A DNA stretch of 64,000 nt from Sphagnum compactum. Taxonomy: Eukaryota; Bryophyta; Sphagnopsida; Sphagnales. The stretch spans positions 4,509,577-4,573,576 of the forward strand of contig OZ234499.1 of the NCBI GenBank assembly GCA_965153455.1, written 5' to 3'. Below the pieces are notes generated by a model that saw only the letters and a program-made list of their open reading frames with translations, had not been told where the DNA came from and did no database searches. This document shows, in pieces, positions 39,359 through 51,474 of this stretch. The first letter of the stretch is position 1. Every line of letters begins with the position of its first letter. The position numbers were made by a program, and so were the translations under genes.

Positions 39359-41025
39359 TTCACCAAAACCTTTAGAAGTTTCTCCAAAGAGTGATGTTGG
39401 AGATGATCAAATTCCAAAGTCTTGGTTCATTAAAACTCAGGTAACCTGATGAGCAGAAAACAATTGCTATGTTAATACTACAAGGTGCTGAGAGCAGGTA
39501 TGTGGTTCAAAGAAGAAAGGCCAAAGAGCCTGGACAGTGAGGATAGACTGCAAGGCAACAGAAATTTTCAAGAAAGAGAACTCTGAAAGAGCACCTAAGG
39601 TTGACGCTTACTGTGGTGGTTGAGCAAGAGTTATATAGACATTTATGGCGCACCATGATAGCAGAGAGAAACAGACAGAGAACAATTGAAGAGTCCACAA
39701 CTAGTTCCCTTTTACAAAACCTGAGGAACATGTACATGTTCAGGGCTTGAGCAGCTGGTTATAAATCCATGACTGTAAAGTGCTCCACAGCAAAGAATAA
39801 CATAAGGATAATTTTGTCATATAAATCCATTGAGCATGTGCAGATGTGCAGATGTAAGAATACTACATAGTGCATAATATGAATGGTTTCTGAGGAAAGT
39901 TTATGGAGCTTTCTGAAGCTTCTGTTTGTTATACACGAGAACAAACAGACCATAAGTGGTACAAAAGTGGATTTCCTAGAAGACAAGAGCAGCTTGCAAA
40001 CAAAAAATTGGAGATATTCTGCTGTGAGGCAAACAACAGGAACTTTAGCTGTTTACAGTTGACAAGAGCGCAGACATACAATTGTCTTTCTCCTCTCACC
40101 AGCATCTCAAAGTTTTAAAAAGAAATCAAAGAGACGGACTAGAATCTCGATGCAAACGCTCGAGTGCCTAAAAGGTCCGGTGTCGGAATCAGAAACGACT
40201 CTAACAAACTCGAAATAAATTGGTGGCGCTTCCAAATATCTCACACCGAATTCACGGTGACAACCAGCACAATTATGCAACACACGTTCTACTGTTATGT
40301 ATTCTCAAATTTACCTGAGACATGGGGAGAATTCTAAAGCTCAATCTTGAAGCACAAGGTAGCCGTTCGTCGAACAACCTAAGCTACATAATAATCATCA
40401 TGTAGCAGATATTTTGGCGAAGAGAAAAAGCCGGAATTGACGAAATTTTCCAAGCTACGAGTCCAATCTGAAAGAAAGTTGGAGAGCACAACATGACAGC
40501 ACTGAGAGAAGCTGCTTAATCACAAATTGTGGCTCAGATTCAGGAACACAGGAATGAAAAGCAAAATGCTTTGTAAAGGGGATTCAAACCTTATTACTTG
40601 GGTTGTGTGATGCTCGAAGAAGGAGACAAAGCCGCCTCTCCAAGTCTTAGGTGGTCCGTCAGAACTAAATAGACAAGGAAGAGACGCGCAGAACACCATC
40701 TATTACGAAACGGAAGAGGAGAAAATAAACAAGCCGCTCATCGCGTGATGGCTCTACCCTCTACCCCGTTATATGGCAAGTCCGAACTTCAAACCAGCCT
40801 GAAGGTCGCAAAAAAAATGGAACTCGTCAAAAACAAAATTCGCAGGTCGCAAAAAAAATGGAACTCGTCAAAAATAAAATTCGCAGGTCGCAAAAAAAAT
40901 GGAACTCGTCAAAAATAAAATTCGCAGGTCGCAAAAAAAATGGAACTCGTCAAAAAAAATAGAATTCGCAGTTTCTTAGTAACACCTGCTGAACATTCCT
41001 CGAAATGTGAGACCAAATGAAGGTT
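39359..41025 (-). promoter_or_regulatory. Upstream region of CYP94 copy 1
   Basis: The proximal part (39359 to about 39590) and the distal part (about 40535-41025) align with 48345 to about 48880 upstream of copy 2. Shared phrases include caggtaacctgatgagcaga, ggggattcaaaccttatt and gaacattcctc. About 950 bp between them (39.59-40.53 kb) has no counterpart at copy 2, so it was either gained here or lost there. The transcription start was not determined. Confidence 0.6.
40803..40970. repeat. Four 41-bp tandem units in the CYP94 copy 1 upstream region
   Basis: The unit begins aggtcgcaaaaaaaatggaa and contains ctcgtcaaaaataaaattcg. Starts are at 40803, 40844, 40885 and 40926. The homologous site upstream of copy 2 (about 48790-48830) has only one diverged unit (gcaaaatgaaattcgttaaa). 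Confidence 0.88.
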
Positions 41026-41660
41026 GCATCTACCCTGGTCGCACGAGGATGACAGCGATCAAGAGTGGGGTGGGTCCCTACAAAACCACCTAAGTATATG
41101 TCTTGGGTGGGTAATTTTTTTTACTATGCATTTTTAAATTTAGTGTTGCCTTCGGAGATTGTTGCTTGCAGAGAGAAGAGAGTTTTCAAAACAATTTCAC
41201 AAATTTCAAAAACATTGAGCACTTAGTTTTAGAAGGGATTTTTTTTTTTCGGGTTGTTGTTGTTGATGTTTTATTTTATTTTTTATTTTTTTTCAAACAG
41301 ATATTTTAAAGATTTTCATAACATATGTTTGTATTCTTATTTTAGTGTGATTTTTTAAATCTGGGTTTTATTTATGAATGTATTTATGGGGTTTTAAGGT
41401 TTTTAAAAATACATTGTCAATATGGATTGAATTTTCTTTGGGAAAGTTATATTGATTTGATTGTTATTTTCAATTATATTAAAGAATTATCTATCTCATA
41501 TCTCACAAGATACAAAGTTTTTATATTAGGGTGTATCATCATGTTTTGATGTGGATCCAATTTTCTTTGCTTTGTCAAAGAAGAGAGAAAATATTTTTTC
41601 CACATGTTTTCGATTGAACCCAAACAAAAAAATCATTGCAAAAACGTTGAAGCCATTGTA

Positions 41661-42677
41661 TGGCATACAACACTAGAGATGAGGGATAGAAAGTATTTGA
41701 TGCATTATACAATGTCTTTTGATGCTTTCAATAATTTGGTTAAAGAACTATCTCCATTTTGAAATCAAAATGTTTAACATAGTGAGACCACAACTATAGA
41801 TTAAAAAGATTGTTCTAGTTGTGTTGTATAGGTTTGCTCATGGGTTTAGTTTTAAACATATGTGAAATAGGTTTGATGTTGGTGCATCTACTATTTGAAA
41901 ATATATGGATTTAATTTATGTTGTCCTTTATGACAATTATAAGCTTTTGAACAAAGCACATAAGCACAACCTTTTAAAAAAAACATTTACTAGGGATCAT
42001 TGATCAATTTGAAAAGTTCACAAATTTACCAAACATATGTGCTGTTATTGATGGTACCCACATATCATTAGTTGAAAGGCCAAGTAAAAGATACATTTTT
42101 ACAATGTTAGATTATTATAATTGAAAAAAATGCATAACATTATTATATAAATTATATGTGATGCAAAAAAACTAAATTTAAATGTTCATGTCAGATAGCC
42201 TAGAGGAGTTCATGATAGTGTTCAATTTAAAATTTTCAAATTATACAAGGAGTTGAAGATTCAACAAATTTTGCAAAAGCCTAAAGTAATTGTTCAAAGC
42301 ATGAAGATGACTCTTTATCTCAATGTGATTCTGCTTATCTCATATGTACTTGTTTACAAATGAATTTGGAAGTCTCATGATCTAAATGATGTAGATTAAA
42401 AAATCAATAATAGTATGAATTCTAGGAAGGTGATAATTGAAATTGTTCTTCAATCTTTGAAAAATTGGTTGGAAATTTTGAAATTTTCAATTCAAGTGTT
42501 AATAGGGCTCATGTAGTTGTTATAGCTTGTTTTGTATTGCACAACTATTGTGAGATGTGGAAAATTGTAAAATTGTGCCGTGTTACTAATGCAACAAGGA
42601 GAAATAACTTGACTAGATTTAAAGATGATAGGTTAGCGAAGTTGTCAACTTTGAAAGATGAAAAACAAGCGAAATAA
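41661..42677 (+). pseudogene. PIF/Harbinger transposase, decayed
   Basis: Reading across frames recovers the DDE_4 family order. The helix-turn-helix part is IVLVVLYRFAHGFSFKH, then VGASTI and KYMDLIYVVLYDN. The first acidic residue lies in NICAVIDGTHISLVERPSKR (about 42030-42090), the second in RGVHDSVQF (about 42200). The final segment holds the Glu in VIIEIV and continues NSSVNRAHVVVIACFVLHNY (42490-42550). Stops interrupt several blocks (for example after KHM and STI) and the frame changes near 42000. It is inactive. The partner Myb-like ORF lies downstream on the other strand, the usual arrangement in these elements. Confidence 0.85.
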
Positions 42678-43069
42678 GAAGGAAAATTAATCTAGAGAAC
42701 ATTATTTAAACTATAGTTATTGATCCACCCAAAAGTTTGATCATCCACATTATACTTTCATAAAAGATTTTGAAATAAAAAAATGTTATTTCAACTGTGC
42801 AGACAATGATGACAACAGAATGATCAAATGATGTTGATATCACATGTTACCACATGTTAAAGAACTAGGCCCCGACAGATCTCTAGGCTTAAATACTTCA
42901 ACAAAAAAAACGTCCATTTGCAACTACATGCTTGTTCATTATCTAATATTTGTTTTGTAACGTCTTGTGTCATTTTCATTTTCTTTTGTCAAATGTTATA
43001 GGTTCATTCATGTGATCAAAAATCAAAGTTTGACATTCAAGATTTTGATGCTATTGTGTTTCAGAAAGA

Positions 43070-43445
43070 TCATCTAGGTTTTACCACTTGAGGTTGAGGC
43101 AATTGAACACTTTGATCAATGCTACCAACTGCGCCATTCATTTTTTTTGTGCCACCTATCATGCTATGAAAATGTTCATACCATGACCGTGAAGAAGGAG
43201 GAGCACTTGTGATATTACAAGCTTCATGCTCTTCACAATATTTTTTTTGCATTTTGGTGATCTTGTTTCGATGTTACTTCCACATCCACAACATTTCATT
43301 TGGAAATGCTCCATTGATTTTTTTTGCAAACTCTTTTCAATCCTTCACAACTATGAGCTACTTGTGATACTCCCAATGTGTATCCTGCCACAAGTGGATC
43401 ATCATTTCCAATTTGGCAAGTGTCCATAGCCTCCCATCAACTTGA
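43070..43445 (-). pseudogene. Myb/SANT-like (trihelix) ORF of the Harbinger element, decayed
   Basis: The minus strand reads LWTLAKLEMMIHLWQDTHWE, then KEFAKKINGAFPNEML, then RSWYEHFHSMIGGTKK. This resembles the DNA-binding accessory protein that Harbinger elements encode opposite the transposase. Stops occur after HWEYHK and after the MLWMWK segment. Convergent orientation with the transposase remnant supports a single ~2-kb element. Confidence 0.7.
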
Positions 43446-43459
43446 CGTCTTTAAGTAAG

Positions 43460-46400
43460 TTGAAATACCATTAACCCCACATTGACATTTAACCCGAAAC
43501 CTTGGGAAGCAGGAGAACTTGATCCCCCCAAAAGATAACCCATGAATGAACTTGACAACCTTCTCATCCATTTTCAACCTCCAAATAAATTCAAATTTTT
43601 TTTAATTATAAGAAAAACACAACAACAAAGAACAAGGAAAACAAATTCTATCTCGTAGACTTTTTGGTGTGCTCTGTTGCTCTCTGGAGTCTGAAGGCTT
43701 TGACTGGAGTAAAAAAACCTTCAACATTTTTTTTAAACTCAGAGTAGTGAGGGTCAAGAAAGAGGGGGCGGGGAAATAGGGATCGGCAGACCTTACAAAA
43801 AGAAAATAGTTGGGTAATGGGGGAGGGGTAATGGGGGGAGTAGTGGGCTTTATGGAAAGCGTAAGGCCCATGGACAAGATGTAATACCTGCTGTTGTTGC
43901 ATGCAAAATATCATGGTCGGTAACATGGACTCACATTACATGTAGGGTAAAGCCTTAGGGTGGGGGCATTCTCAAAATAAGGGGGCTAGGATGAAACGAT
44001 AGCCAAGTCTGGCCCCGCATTTTGGGAATGTGCCTCACTCTAGGGCTTTACCTTTCTTAAAGCCCGAGCCAAAATTTATCATGAACCAAACCCATGTACA
44101 TCACAAGGCATAGGAGTTGGAGGTTCAAAACTACGTATATCACAAGGCATAGGAGTTGGAGGGATATTATGCCTACTTATAGGTTTTCCTTTTCCACTTG
44201 CCCACCCTACCCAGCTTTCAAAAAAATTATCTCTTTATTTTAATTTTTTACTGTTTGGCATCCCCTTTCTACTGACCTACCTAACCTACCCACTCACTGA
44301 CCTACTCACCTATTTACTTACTGATTTTTTAGTGACCTGCTTACTTACATGCTTGGTGCCAAGAAAACAATTGCATCTTGTACAAAAGATTTATTTTGGA
44401 AGAAAATCGTCACTTCATCTCATTTCACTCAACCCAAGTTAAGAAAAACCCCTTCCTCCCACCCAAGAAACAAGTCTTTGAAAAAAAAAGAAAAAACCCC
44501 AACCCTTTATGCCAAGAAACCCCTTTGAAGAGATTAAAAAATAAAATAACCAACCCTCCCTCTCCCTATATTTCCATCTTATGACATAATCTCACCCCAC
44601 CTGACCCAACTGTACAAAGACCGGTCCATTTTTTTCCTTTGTATTTTGGGGACGCTTCCCAACCTCAATTTTCTTGAGAACAGGATTTTTTAATTTTTTT
44701 TAAAAGACCTGCCAGTCTGGTGCGGGGTCCTTCTGGCTTCTGGAAGTTACTGTCCAGCCTGGAGAATAACTTCCAGAGGCCAGAAGCTCTTCTTATTTCT
44801 CTTGTTTTTCTTCAGTTTTTAATTCTGTTTCTTCAAACTATGGACCGGTTCTTTAAGCATGTCAAGGTTCCATATAGAAGAAGGCCTTCCAGATTTTCGA
44901 CCTCTCTTGGCCTACCATCTCACATCTGAAAGGCCCTGGAATCTTCTCCTATACTTCAAAAAAGAGAAAACTTACACCTATACTTACAACCTTGTTCATT
45001 AAGCTTAAGCTTACCTTTTGATTCTCTACCCTCTCTACCCATCCAGAAAGGAGTTCCACAATGTCTCTGTAAGAGAATGCCCAAATGAAAAACTAAAAGA
45101 AAAGAAAGTGTATGAGATGCATGTTAAACAAGGTGAACAGCTGAGAATGGTGCGAGGTTTGAGGGTTCAAAGTTCAAACCAGTGTGGTACTTGTATGGCC
45201 TTGGTATCAAGGATCCAACTCATTCTACATACTGGGTCGGTATAGGTCTTCTTACCTATATAAGCTGGTAGGATATGAATCCGGTATGAATATTTGTATT
45301 TTGGGATGTAATGTGAATATGATACAGGTGTTACAATCTTTGGCATTCAGTTTTTGGGTATATCATGAGCATTGGGATTATATTTGAGGTCAATTCATAC
45401 AATTTCGGAAACGTCAGTAAGCAAGGAGGTAGGTAGGCACACAAAACACAACCAACACAATCAAAATTGAAACATTTGCAAATGAAGTCTAGATGCCTGA
45501 GGCCATTGCCATACTCTTACTTAGCTCCATCACCACCTGGGAGCCTGAGTAATGGTATTACTCACAATGCAATACCGCAATTGCTCCAGACCAGACTGCT
45601 CTAGTATCACAGCCGCAAACCCTAAGTTCATACTCATCCCAATACGAGTATGACCTAAGCACACAAGTGAGTTCATACTTGATGGGTATGTTTCAAAATA
45701 CATCTATTCATACCTATATTCTATACCCAGGTTCAACTAGATATACTGGTGCAACACTCATTCAAGCCTCCTTGTGTGTATAGGTGTTACAAAGTATGCT
45801 TCATACAGCTACCTTATGTTTCTAAAGGGGTCAGGATAGCTAGCCCATTTGAAAGACATCCAGATTTTTTGTGGAGAAGAACTGTATTTAAACCAACATG
45901 CGGGACATTCAAATGTATCACAGCGGAGTGTTCTTTGCAAATATAGCCCATTGCAAGGACATCCATATGTTGGGGGATAATACACATTTTATTTAAACCA
46001 AATATGTGGGATGTTCAAACCCTTGGACAGGAGCATTCAAGAGTTCAGGCCCATAAGAGGTGGGAGCTGAGCATAGCCCAAACTCTGGTAATACTGCTGT
46101 TCAGGGGCCTTACCTACACATAGGTGTTCAATTTTGGTTCAGAAGTGTGCAAGATAATCTTAATTTCATGATCTTCGGATATGTACAAACAGTCCTGCCA
46201 TGGCACAACCTTGTTTGGAAGTGTGGCTAGTTATATTTCATTCCATCATAACCCCTTATATAAAATTGTGGCATGGTAATGCAAACATAATGGATGGCAA
46301 TGGGAATTAAAATTTGCAAGGTGATACAAAATTATTCACGTTGAATGTGGTTGAACCAAAGTGGATACATTAGATCTTGCACAAACTCTGAAGCAGCATG

Positions 46401-46580
46401 AGTCACACCCAATAAACTTGGATGGGAGGGCAACATGTGTACAAGCCTGGTGTTCAGCCATGGAATGCCCAACTCCATCATGAGCAGGAGACTCTTTGTC
46501 ATACCAACATCACCTCATATCAAGGTCTTTTTTTTTTCCATTGATCACATTTGGATCTGCTTCAGATAATCCTCACAAAA
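43460..46580. other. Intergenic between Harbinger remains and CYP94 copy 2
   Basis: No gene found. It contains the small inverted repeat at 43945-44052 and a short direct duplication at about 44097-44163 (atcacaaggcataggagttg twice). Confidence 0.4.
43945..44052. mobile_element. Short MITE-like inverted repeat, 108 bp
   Basis: The left arm ggtaaagccttagggtgggg and onward to ataagggggc pairs with the reverse complement of the right arm (gccccgcattttgggaatgt through agggctttacc). Arms are about 42 bases with several mismatches and about 24 bases lie between. No coding capacity. Confidence 0.65.
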
Positions 46581-46582
46581 TC

Positions 46583-48344
46583 CTATTTCTGTGCCCTTGG
46601 ATGAACTCTCACAGGCAAGCCGTTCTTGATGGGCATGGTCATACTCAAGGCATAGGTTGGCTTGAAATTTTCAGGGACAGAAAATGTGAATTGGGTTAGG
46701 AGCCCTGCTGCTACCAACTTCATTTGAAGCATTGCAAAGTCTTTCCCCAAGCACACACGAGGACCCGCTTGAAACACAGCAAACTTATATGGGCTCTCTG
46801 GAACAAAAACTCCATTTTTTAGCCACCTTTCTGGTTTGAACTCAAGGCAGTCAGGTCCCCACAGTTGTTCCATTCTTCCCATTGCATATGGATGATAGAC
46901 AACAAATGACATCTTAGGAATCTGGGTTCCATCTGGCAGCACATCATCCTCTACGGCCGTCTTCATATCAAATGGAACTGGGGGATAGAGCCTAAGAGAT
47001 TCAGTCACCGCTGCATGCAAGTAATGCATTTCCTTGAGCTCCTCATAAGTGAATGAGGTGCTAGGAATGCCTCCTCCCTCCTTGCTGTCAACATGGACCC
47101 TAGACTTCAGTGTGTTTGTGATCTCCACAAGTATTATGTCTTCAACATGACAGTTGCATGAGAGCAACCAAAAGAACCATGATAAGCCTGTAAGACAAAT
47201 CCAAACAAATGTTAAGCACCAAGTGATGAGTCAGTGAAGTAAGATCTAGTCTGAAGAAACCAAATGAGGATAAAATTGATGTTGTGAATAGACCTGCAGA
47301 GGTGGTATCCCTTCCCGCTAGGATGAAATTTATCACAATGTCTCGCAAGAAACCATCAGAGAAGGCTCCCTGCTTATTGTTCTCATCCTCATGTTCAACA
47401 GTCCTTGAATCCTTTTCCTGCACAGGGAGGCCCATGAATCTTGACAAAAGATCCATATTTTGATCTTCCAAATTCTCTGAATTGGTCCTTCCAGAAGCAA
47501 TTTCCACTAATTGTTTCCTCCTCGTGTGGATCACAGACATTGCAAAATCATCAATCTGACACATAGCTTCATGCAGCTTTCTTTCACTGCCAACATTAAG
47601 AGCCTGTTTTAGCTTCAAGATGAATGGAAAGCTTAAAACTCGAGCTGCAGAAATTGATGTTGCCATATCAAATGCTTGAGCAAACTTTACATTTGGAAGT
47701 GAAAAATCCAGGCATGCAGGATCAACTCCAAACCCCAGTTTGCAAATGCTATCAAATGCAAAACGCATGAAAAGGTCTTGGAGATCAATTGAAGCTCCTT
47801 CATTGCAAATTTTTCCAAGCAGTGGGATGAGTCGATCATTGAGCTCTGCTTGAACTGTACCATGCATGAAGTTCCGAAGTGAATTTGAAGTAAATTCATG
47901 GCTTGCAACTTTTCGTTGCAATTTCCACTTCTCTCCATTTGCAAGGAAAATCCCATCCCCAAGAAGATTCCTCAAATTGCGTGCCATGAGAAAGCCTTTT
48001 TGGTAATTCTCAAAATTGGTCTTCAAGATGTACTCCACATTCTCAGGGTTTGCTGTCATGTACATAGAAATGCCACCAAGAAACATAGTCCGGATTGTCA
48101 TGGTGGATTGGTTCTTCATGTGATCTGTCATATAGTCCAACACTATGTCTCTCTGCCATAGCACCTGCATAGTATTGCCTATGATTGGGTACACTTTGGG
48201 CCCTTTGTTCTTTCCATACAGGGGATGATGCCACCATATGTAGAAAAGAGTGATAACAACAACTGCAAAGAACGTTATCACCAAAGCCTGCAGTTGGGGG
48301 GCCTTCTTCAACAAATTGATGATCCCATGCTCTTGCCTCGACAT
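46583..48344 (-). CDS. CYP94-like cytochrome P450 (CYP86 clan), copy 2
   Basis: Exon 1 is 48344-47294 and exon 2 is 47187-46583, joined across a 106-bp intron at exactly the same codon as copy 1. The product is 551 residues. It keeps the membrane anchor (FFAVVVITLFYIWW), AGRDTTSAG, ESLR, FKPERW and FQAGPRVCLGK. Compared with copy 1 it lacks one residue near the N-terminus and has one extra in the variable stretch after QEKD. Differences cluster in the regions that in P450s line the substrate channel (for example SMYMTANPENVEY against CRHITANPENVEY, and the segment after NYQKG). This suggests substrate or expression divergence rather than decay. The end GLPVRVHPRAQK is shorter than in copy 1. 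Confidence 0.93.
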
Positions 48345-48880
48345 TTCACCAAAACCTTTAGAAATTCCTCTGAAAACTGATGTTGAAGATGATCATATAT
48401 TAACTTTATGGATTTCCAAATCTCAGGTAACCTGATGAGCAGAAAACAAGTGCTATGTTACCACTGCAAGGTGCTAAGAGCAGGTATGTTGTACAAAGAA
48501 GAGAGGATAAAGAAACAGGACAACAAAGATGGCCGTCAAGGCTACAGTTTCTTTCCTGGATTCAGGAACACAAGAAAGAAAGCGAAAATGCTTGTCACTG
48601 GGATTCAAACCTTATTGCTTGGGTTGCGTGACGATCGAAGGAGACAAGCAACTGTCCACGTCTTCTGAGGTCCGCCACAACTCCATAGAAATGGAAAGGA
48701 GCTCGCAGAACAACTGTTACGAAATGGAAGAGGAGAAAATAAGCAAATCACTCATAGCCTCATGGAACTTCCCCTTGTGGCAAGTTCAAAGCAGCAAAAT
48801 GAAATTCGTTAAAATAATGATCTCACAATTCATAGTAACAACTAGTGAACATTCCTCAAAATGTGAGACCAAATGCAAAC
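48345..48880 (-). promoter_or_regulatory. Upstream region of CYP94 copy 2
   Basis: It is homologous to the upstream region of copy 1 but compact. The segments that are about 950 bp apart there are joined here near 48563. A single ancestral unit of the 41-bp repeat is present. Gene and control region were therefore duplicated together. Confidence 0.6.
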
Positions 48881-48889
48881 TAGGTACCT

Positions 48890-50860
48890 TAGTTTCAAAG
48901 TTTCTCCCTTCTGGGAAGAGCCAACAAAAAGCAGCCCACTTTTCATGAACCAGCACCTACACTGGACCCCGGTACCTTCTTCACCTTCTTTCTAGTGTCC
49001 ATACGTTCTGCAGGAAATTTTGACTTTGGAGCTAGCTCAGAGACCTTGATTTAGTCTTAGATCCAGGTATTTACAATGGTTACAACCAACCTAAAAAAAT
49101 TAAATTCGGGGTTTTTAGTTTTTTCCATGGTACCAGTGGACGTGCTTGTTCACCCAAGGCGGATCCAGCTAGCTACGATAGTTCACTTCTTTTTGTTTAC
49201 AGTGGTGGGTCTTATTCTTGCCTTTTTTGTTTTTGTCCATTTTGCTTCCCATATAAAACAGATGAGATTTTCGTGGTGCATTTCTCTGTCCCTTCTCAAT
49301 CATAACTTCATACAGGACACTGGCGCCCTTTCTGGGCCTGACAGTGCAGCCCTGCGGAGAACCGTGTGGTTCTGCTGCAGGGTTTGACATTTTGACTGTG
49401 AACTTTGTCACAACTTCTTTTGCTGAACAGAAGAACATACAGCAATTTGCTTGCTTGTTGAGCTTGCTGGAGAGAGGAAGAAGAAGAAGAAGAAGAATGC
49501 CTTGTAAGTAAGCCAATAAACTCTAGCAAATCCACAACCCAGACTTTGTACAGCTCCCCAGAGAGTAAGCTTGTGGGTTGGATCTGGGCGCAAAGAAATC
49601 TTAATCTCAAAATTCTGAGTGCTCTTGGCTGCCTGCTGAGTGAGTCCTTTTGGAACTGATTTTCAACACTTGAACCGTGCTACGTGGTTGTATTCAGAAC
49701 CATGCAGGGCCGAAAAACATGTGCAAGAAGACAAGAGAAACATGCACCAGACAGAGCTCGATGGGGGCGGGGGGGGGGGCGGGGGGATATTTAGGTCCTA
49801 TTGACCCTTAAAAGATTCCAGATTTTATTTCTAAATCATAATGTCCTGTGGACCCTTTAAAAAAATTTGCTTTTATTCCGGCTTTTAATCCTGAATCGTA
49901 CGATCCTGCTGACCTTTTTTTTTAAAAATCTTTTCTGTTCTTTTCTTTTACAAAGGATATTATTAAAAAAAGTTCTTTTCCTGATATATAAAAAAGAATT
50001 TTTTAAACCATTTCAAATAAAAATTCACAAGTACACAAACTAAAATTCAAAATGACACATCAAAAAAACAAGACACACATGGACAACTCAATGAATCCAA
50101 AAGCAAGACATGTCCAACACAATGACAACTTAGGGTAAACAGGCTGGTGACTGAACACTTAGTGTCTCAGTCACCTCTGTCTCACTCAATCTGCCTCATT
50201 TCCACCTATACTCTGAAGATAAAATATAGCTCCCTAGAAGTGCACCCATGGTCGTTTAAATCGCTCAAAACCGGTCAAAAATGAGGAAGATACACTCCTT
50301 CAAAGTTGGGGGGGCAAAAATTGAATTAAAAAAATGGATCATACATGGCAGCCCATGATGGCTTGTTTAGTCACCTAAAACCAAACACTAGCTTGGGCAC
50401 CAAGGAATGCTATCTACCCGGCAATCGAACTGGATGAAAATTTGGATGGAAGATTTCCTCAAGGAAGCATTCCTCAAGGAAGCATTCTAGTTTGATCATA
50501 GGGCTCAAATTGCATAGGCTTAGAGATCAACGATTATGGGTAAACACATTCCCGTTCATCGAATCTGTCACCCCTTCCCAAATGTCTATGGGCGCAAGTT
50601 TGTGGTCACCCCACCAAGCATCCGACTCTCTATCACACTGCATCTCTCTTTCTCCAACTCTCTTCGACTCGTTGTGTCCCACCACTATGCATCTGACTCC
50701 TAGTTACGTTGCTTCTTTGAGCTTCTTTAAGTTCCTCTAAGCTTGATGTTGTCAAGGTACTGTTTGTCTTCGGTTTTTGTTTGCAGGTTTGTACGATCGA
50801 CGTTCCCTCTTTCTACAATCAATTCCCCTTTCTCCAAACGCTTTAAGCTTTTGCAATTTT
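48890..50860. other. Intergenic, no gene; G-rich tract at 49764-49786
   Basis: No conserved coding segment. A run of G with few interruptions (gcgggggggggggcgggggg) near 49767 and an aga/gaa microsatellite at about 49472-49496 were seen. Sequence after 49.8 kb is AT-rich. Confidence 0.4.
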
Positions 50861-50864
50861 TGGT

Positions 50865-51470
50865 GATGGCGATGTGTCTCTTCTCTCCTCTCTTTCAATT
50901 TTTTCACCTATCCTCTTTTTCTTTCTAATCTCTCTCTCATTTCTCGCACTTGCTGGTGATGGTGCCATGTTGAAATCTCTCTTCTCTCTGCTCTTTCTCA
51001 TTTTTTGCAATTGCAACAATGGTGTCGCATCCCCTTTCTACTCTCTCTCTTTCAACTTTTTTGTCTCTCCTCTTTTTTTCATCTCTCGTAGTTACAGTGA
51101 TGGCGTTGCATCCCCTTTCTTCTCTCTCTCTCTCAACTCTCTTGTCTTTCCTCTCTTTCATCTCTTACACCTGTAATGATGGTGTTGCGTTCCTTCTCTA
51201 CTCTCTCTCATCTCTCTTCTCTTTTTCATCTCTCGCACCTACAAGCCTTGGCAACATGTCTCTTTCCTCTTTCAGTTGTTTCTGAGCTCAAAGCTCAAAA
51301 CTTGCCTATTGCTAGTGATGGCAATTAGCGCTCCTTCTCCTCTCTCAACTATATCAGAGCTTGGAGCTTTGAGCTTGCTTGTTGTTGGTGATGGTAATTG
51401 GCGCCCCCTTTTGTTACTTTCAACTTTTTCAAAGCTTGAAGCTCTAGACTTTCTTTGCTGATGATGGTGA
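50865..51470. repeat. CT-rich degenerate minisatellite
   Basis: Units of roughly 60-80 bp contain gatggtgttgcatcc (about 50957, 51018, 51099, 51178) followed by ctttctactctctctctttcaa. A second unit type with gagcttggagctttgagctt lies at about 51280-51460. Open frames on both strands follow from composition. Confidence 0.6.
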
Positions 51471-51474
51471 TCCA

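Noticed and set aside
49310-49345. tggcgccctttctgggcc as a retrotransposon primer-binding site
   Set aside because: No LTR pair, polypurine tract or gag/pol similarity was found around it; the resemblance is short.
50874-51285. Ser/Leu/Phe-rich frames of 88-100 residues and an Arg/Glu-rich frame on the other strand
   Set aside because: Composition artefact of a CT-rich degenerate repeat.
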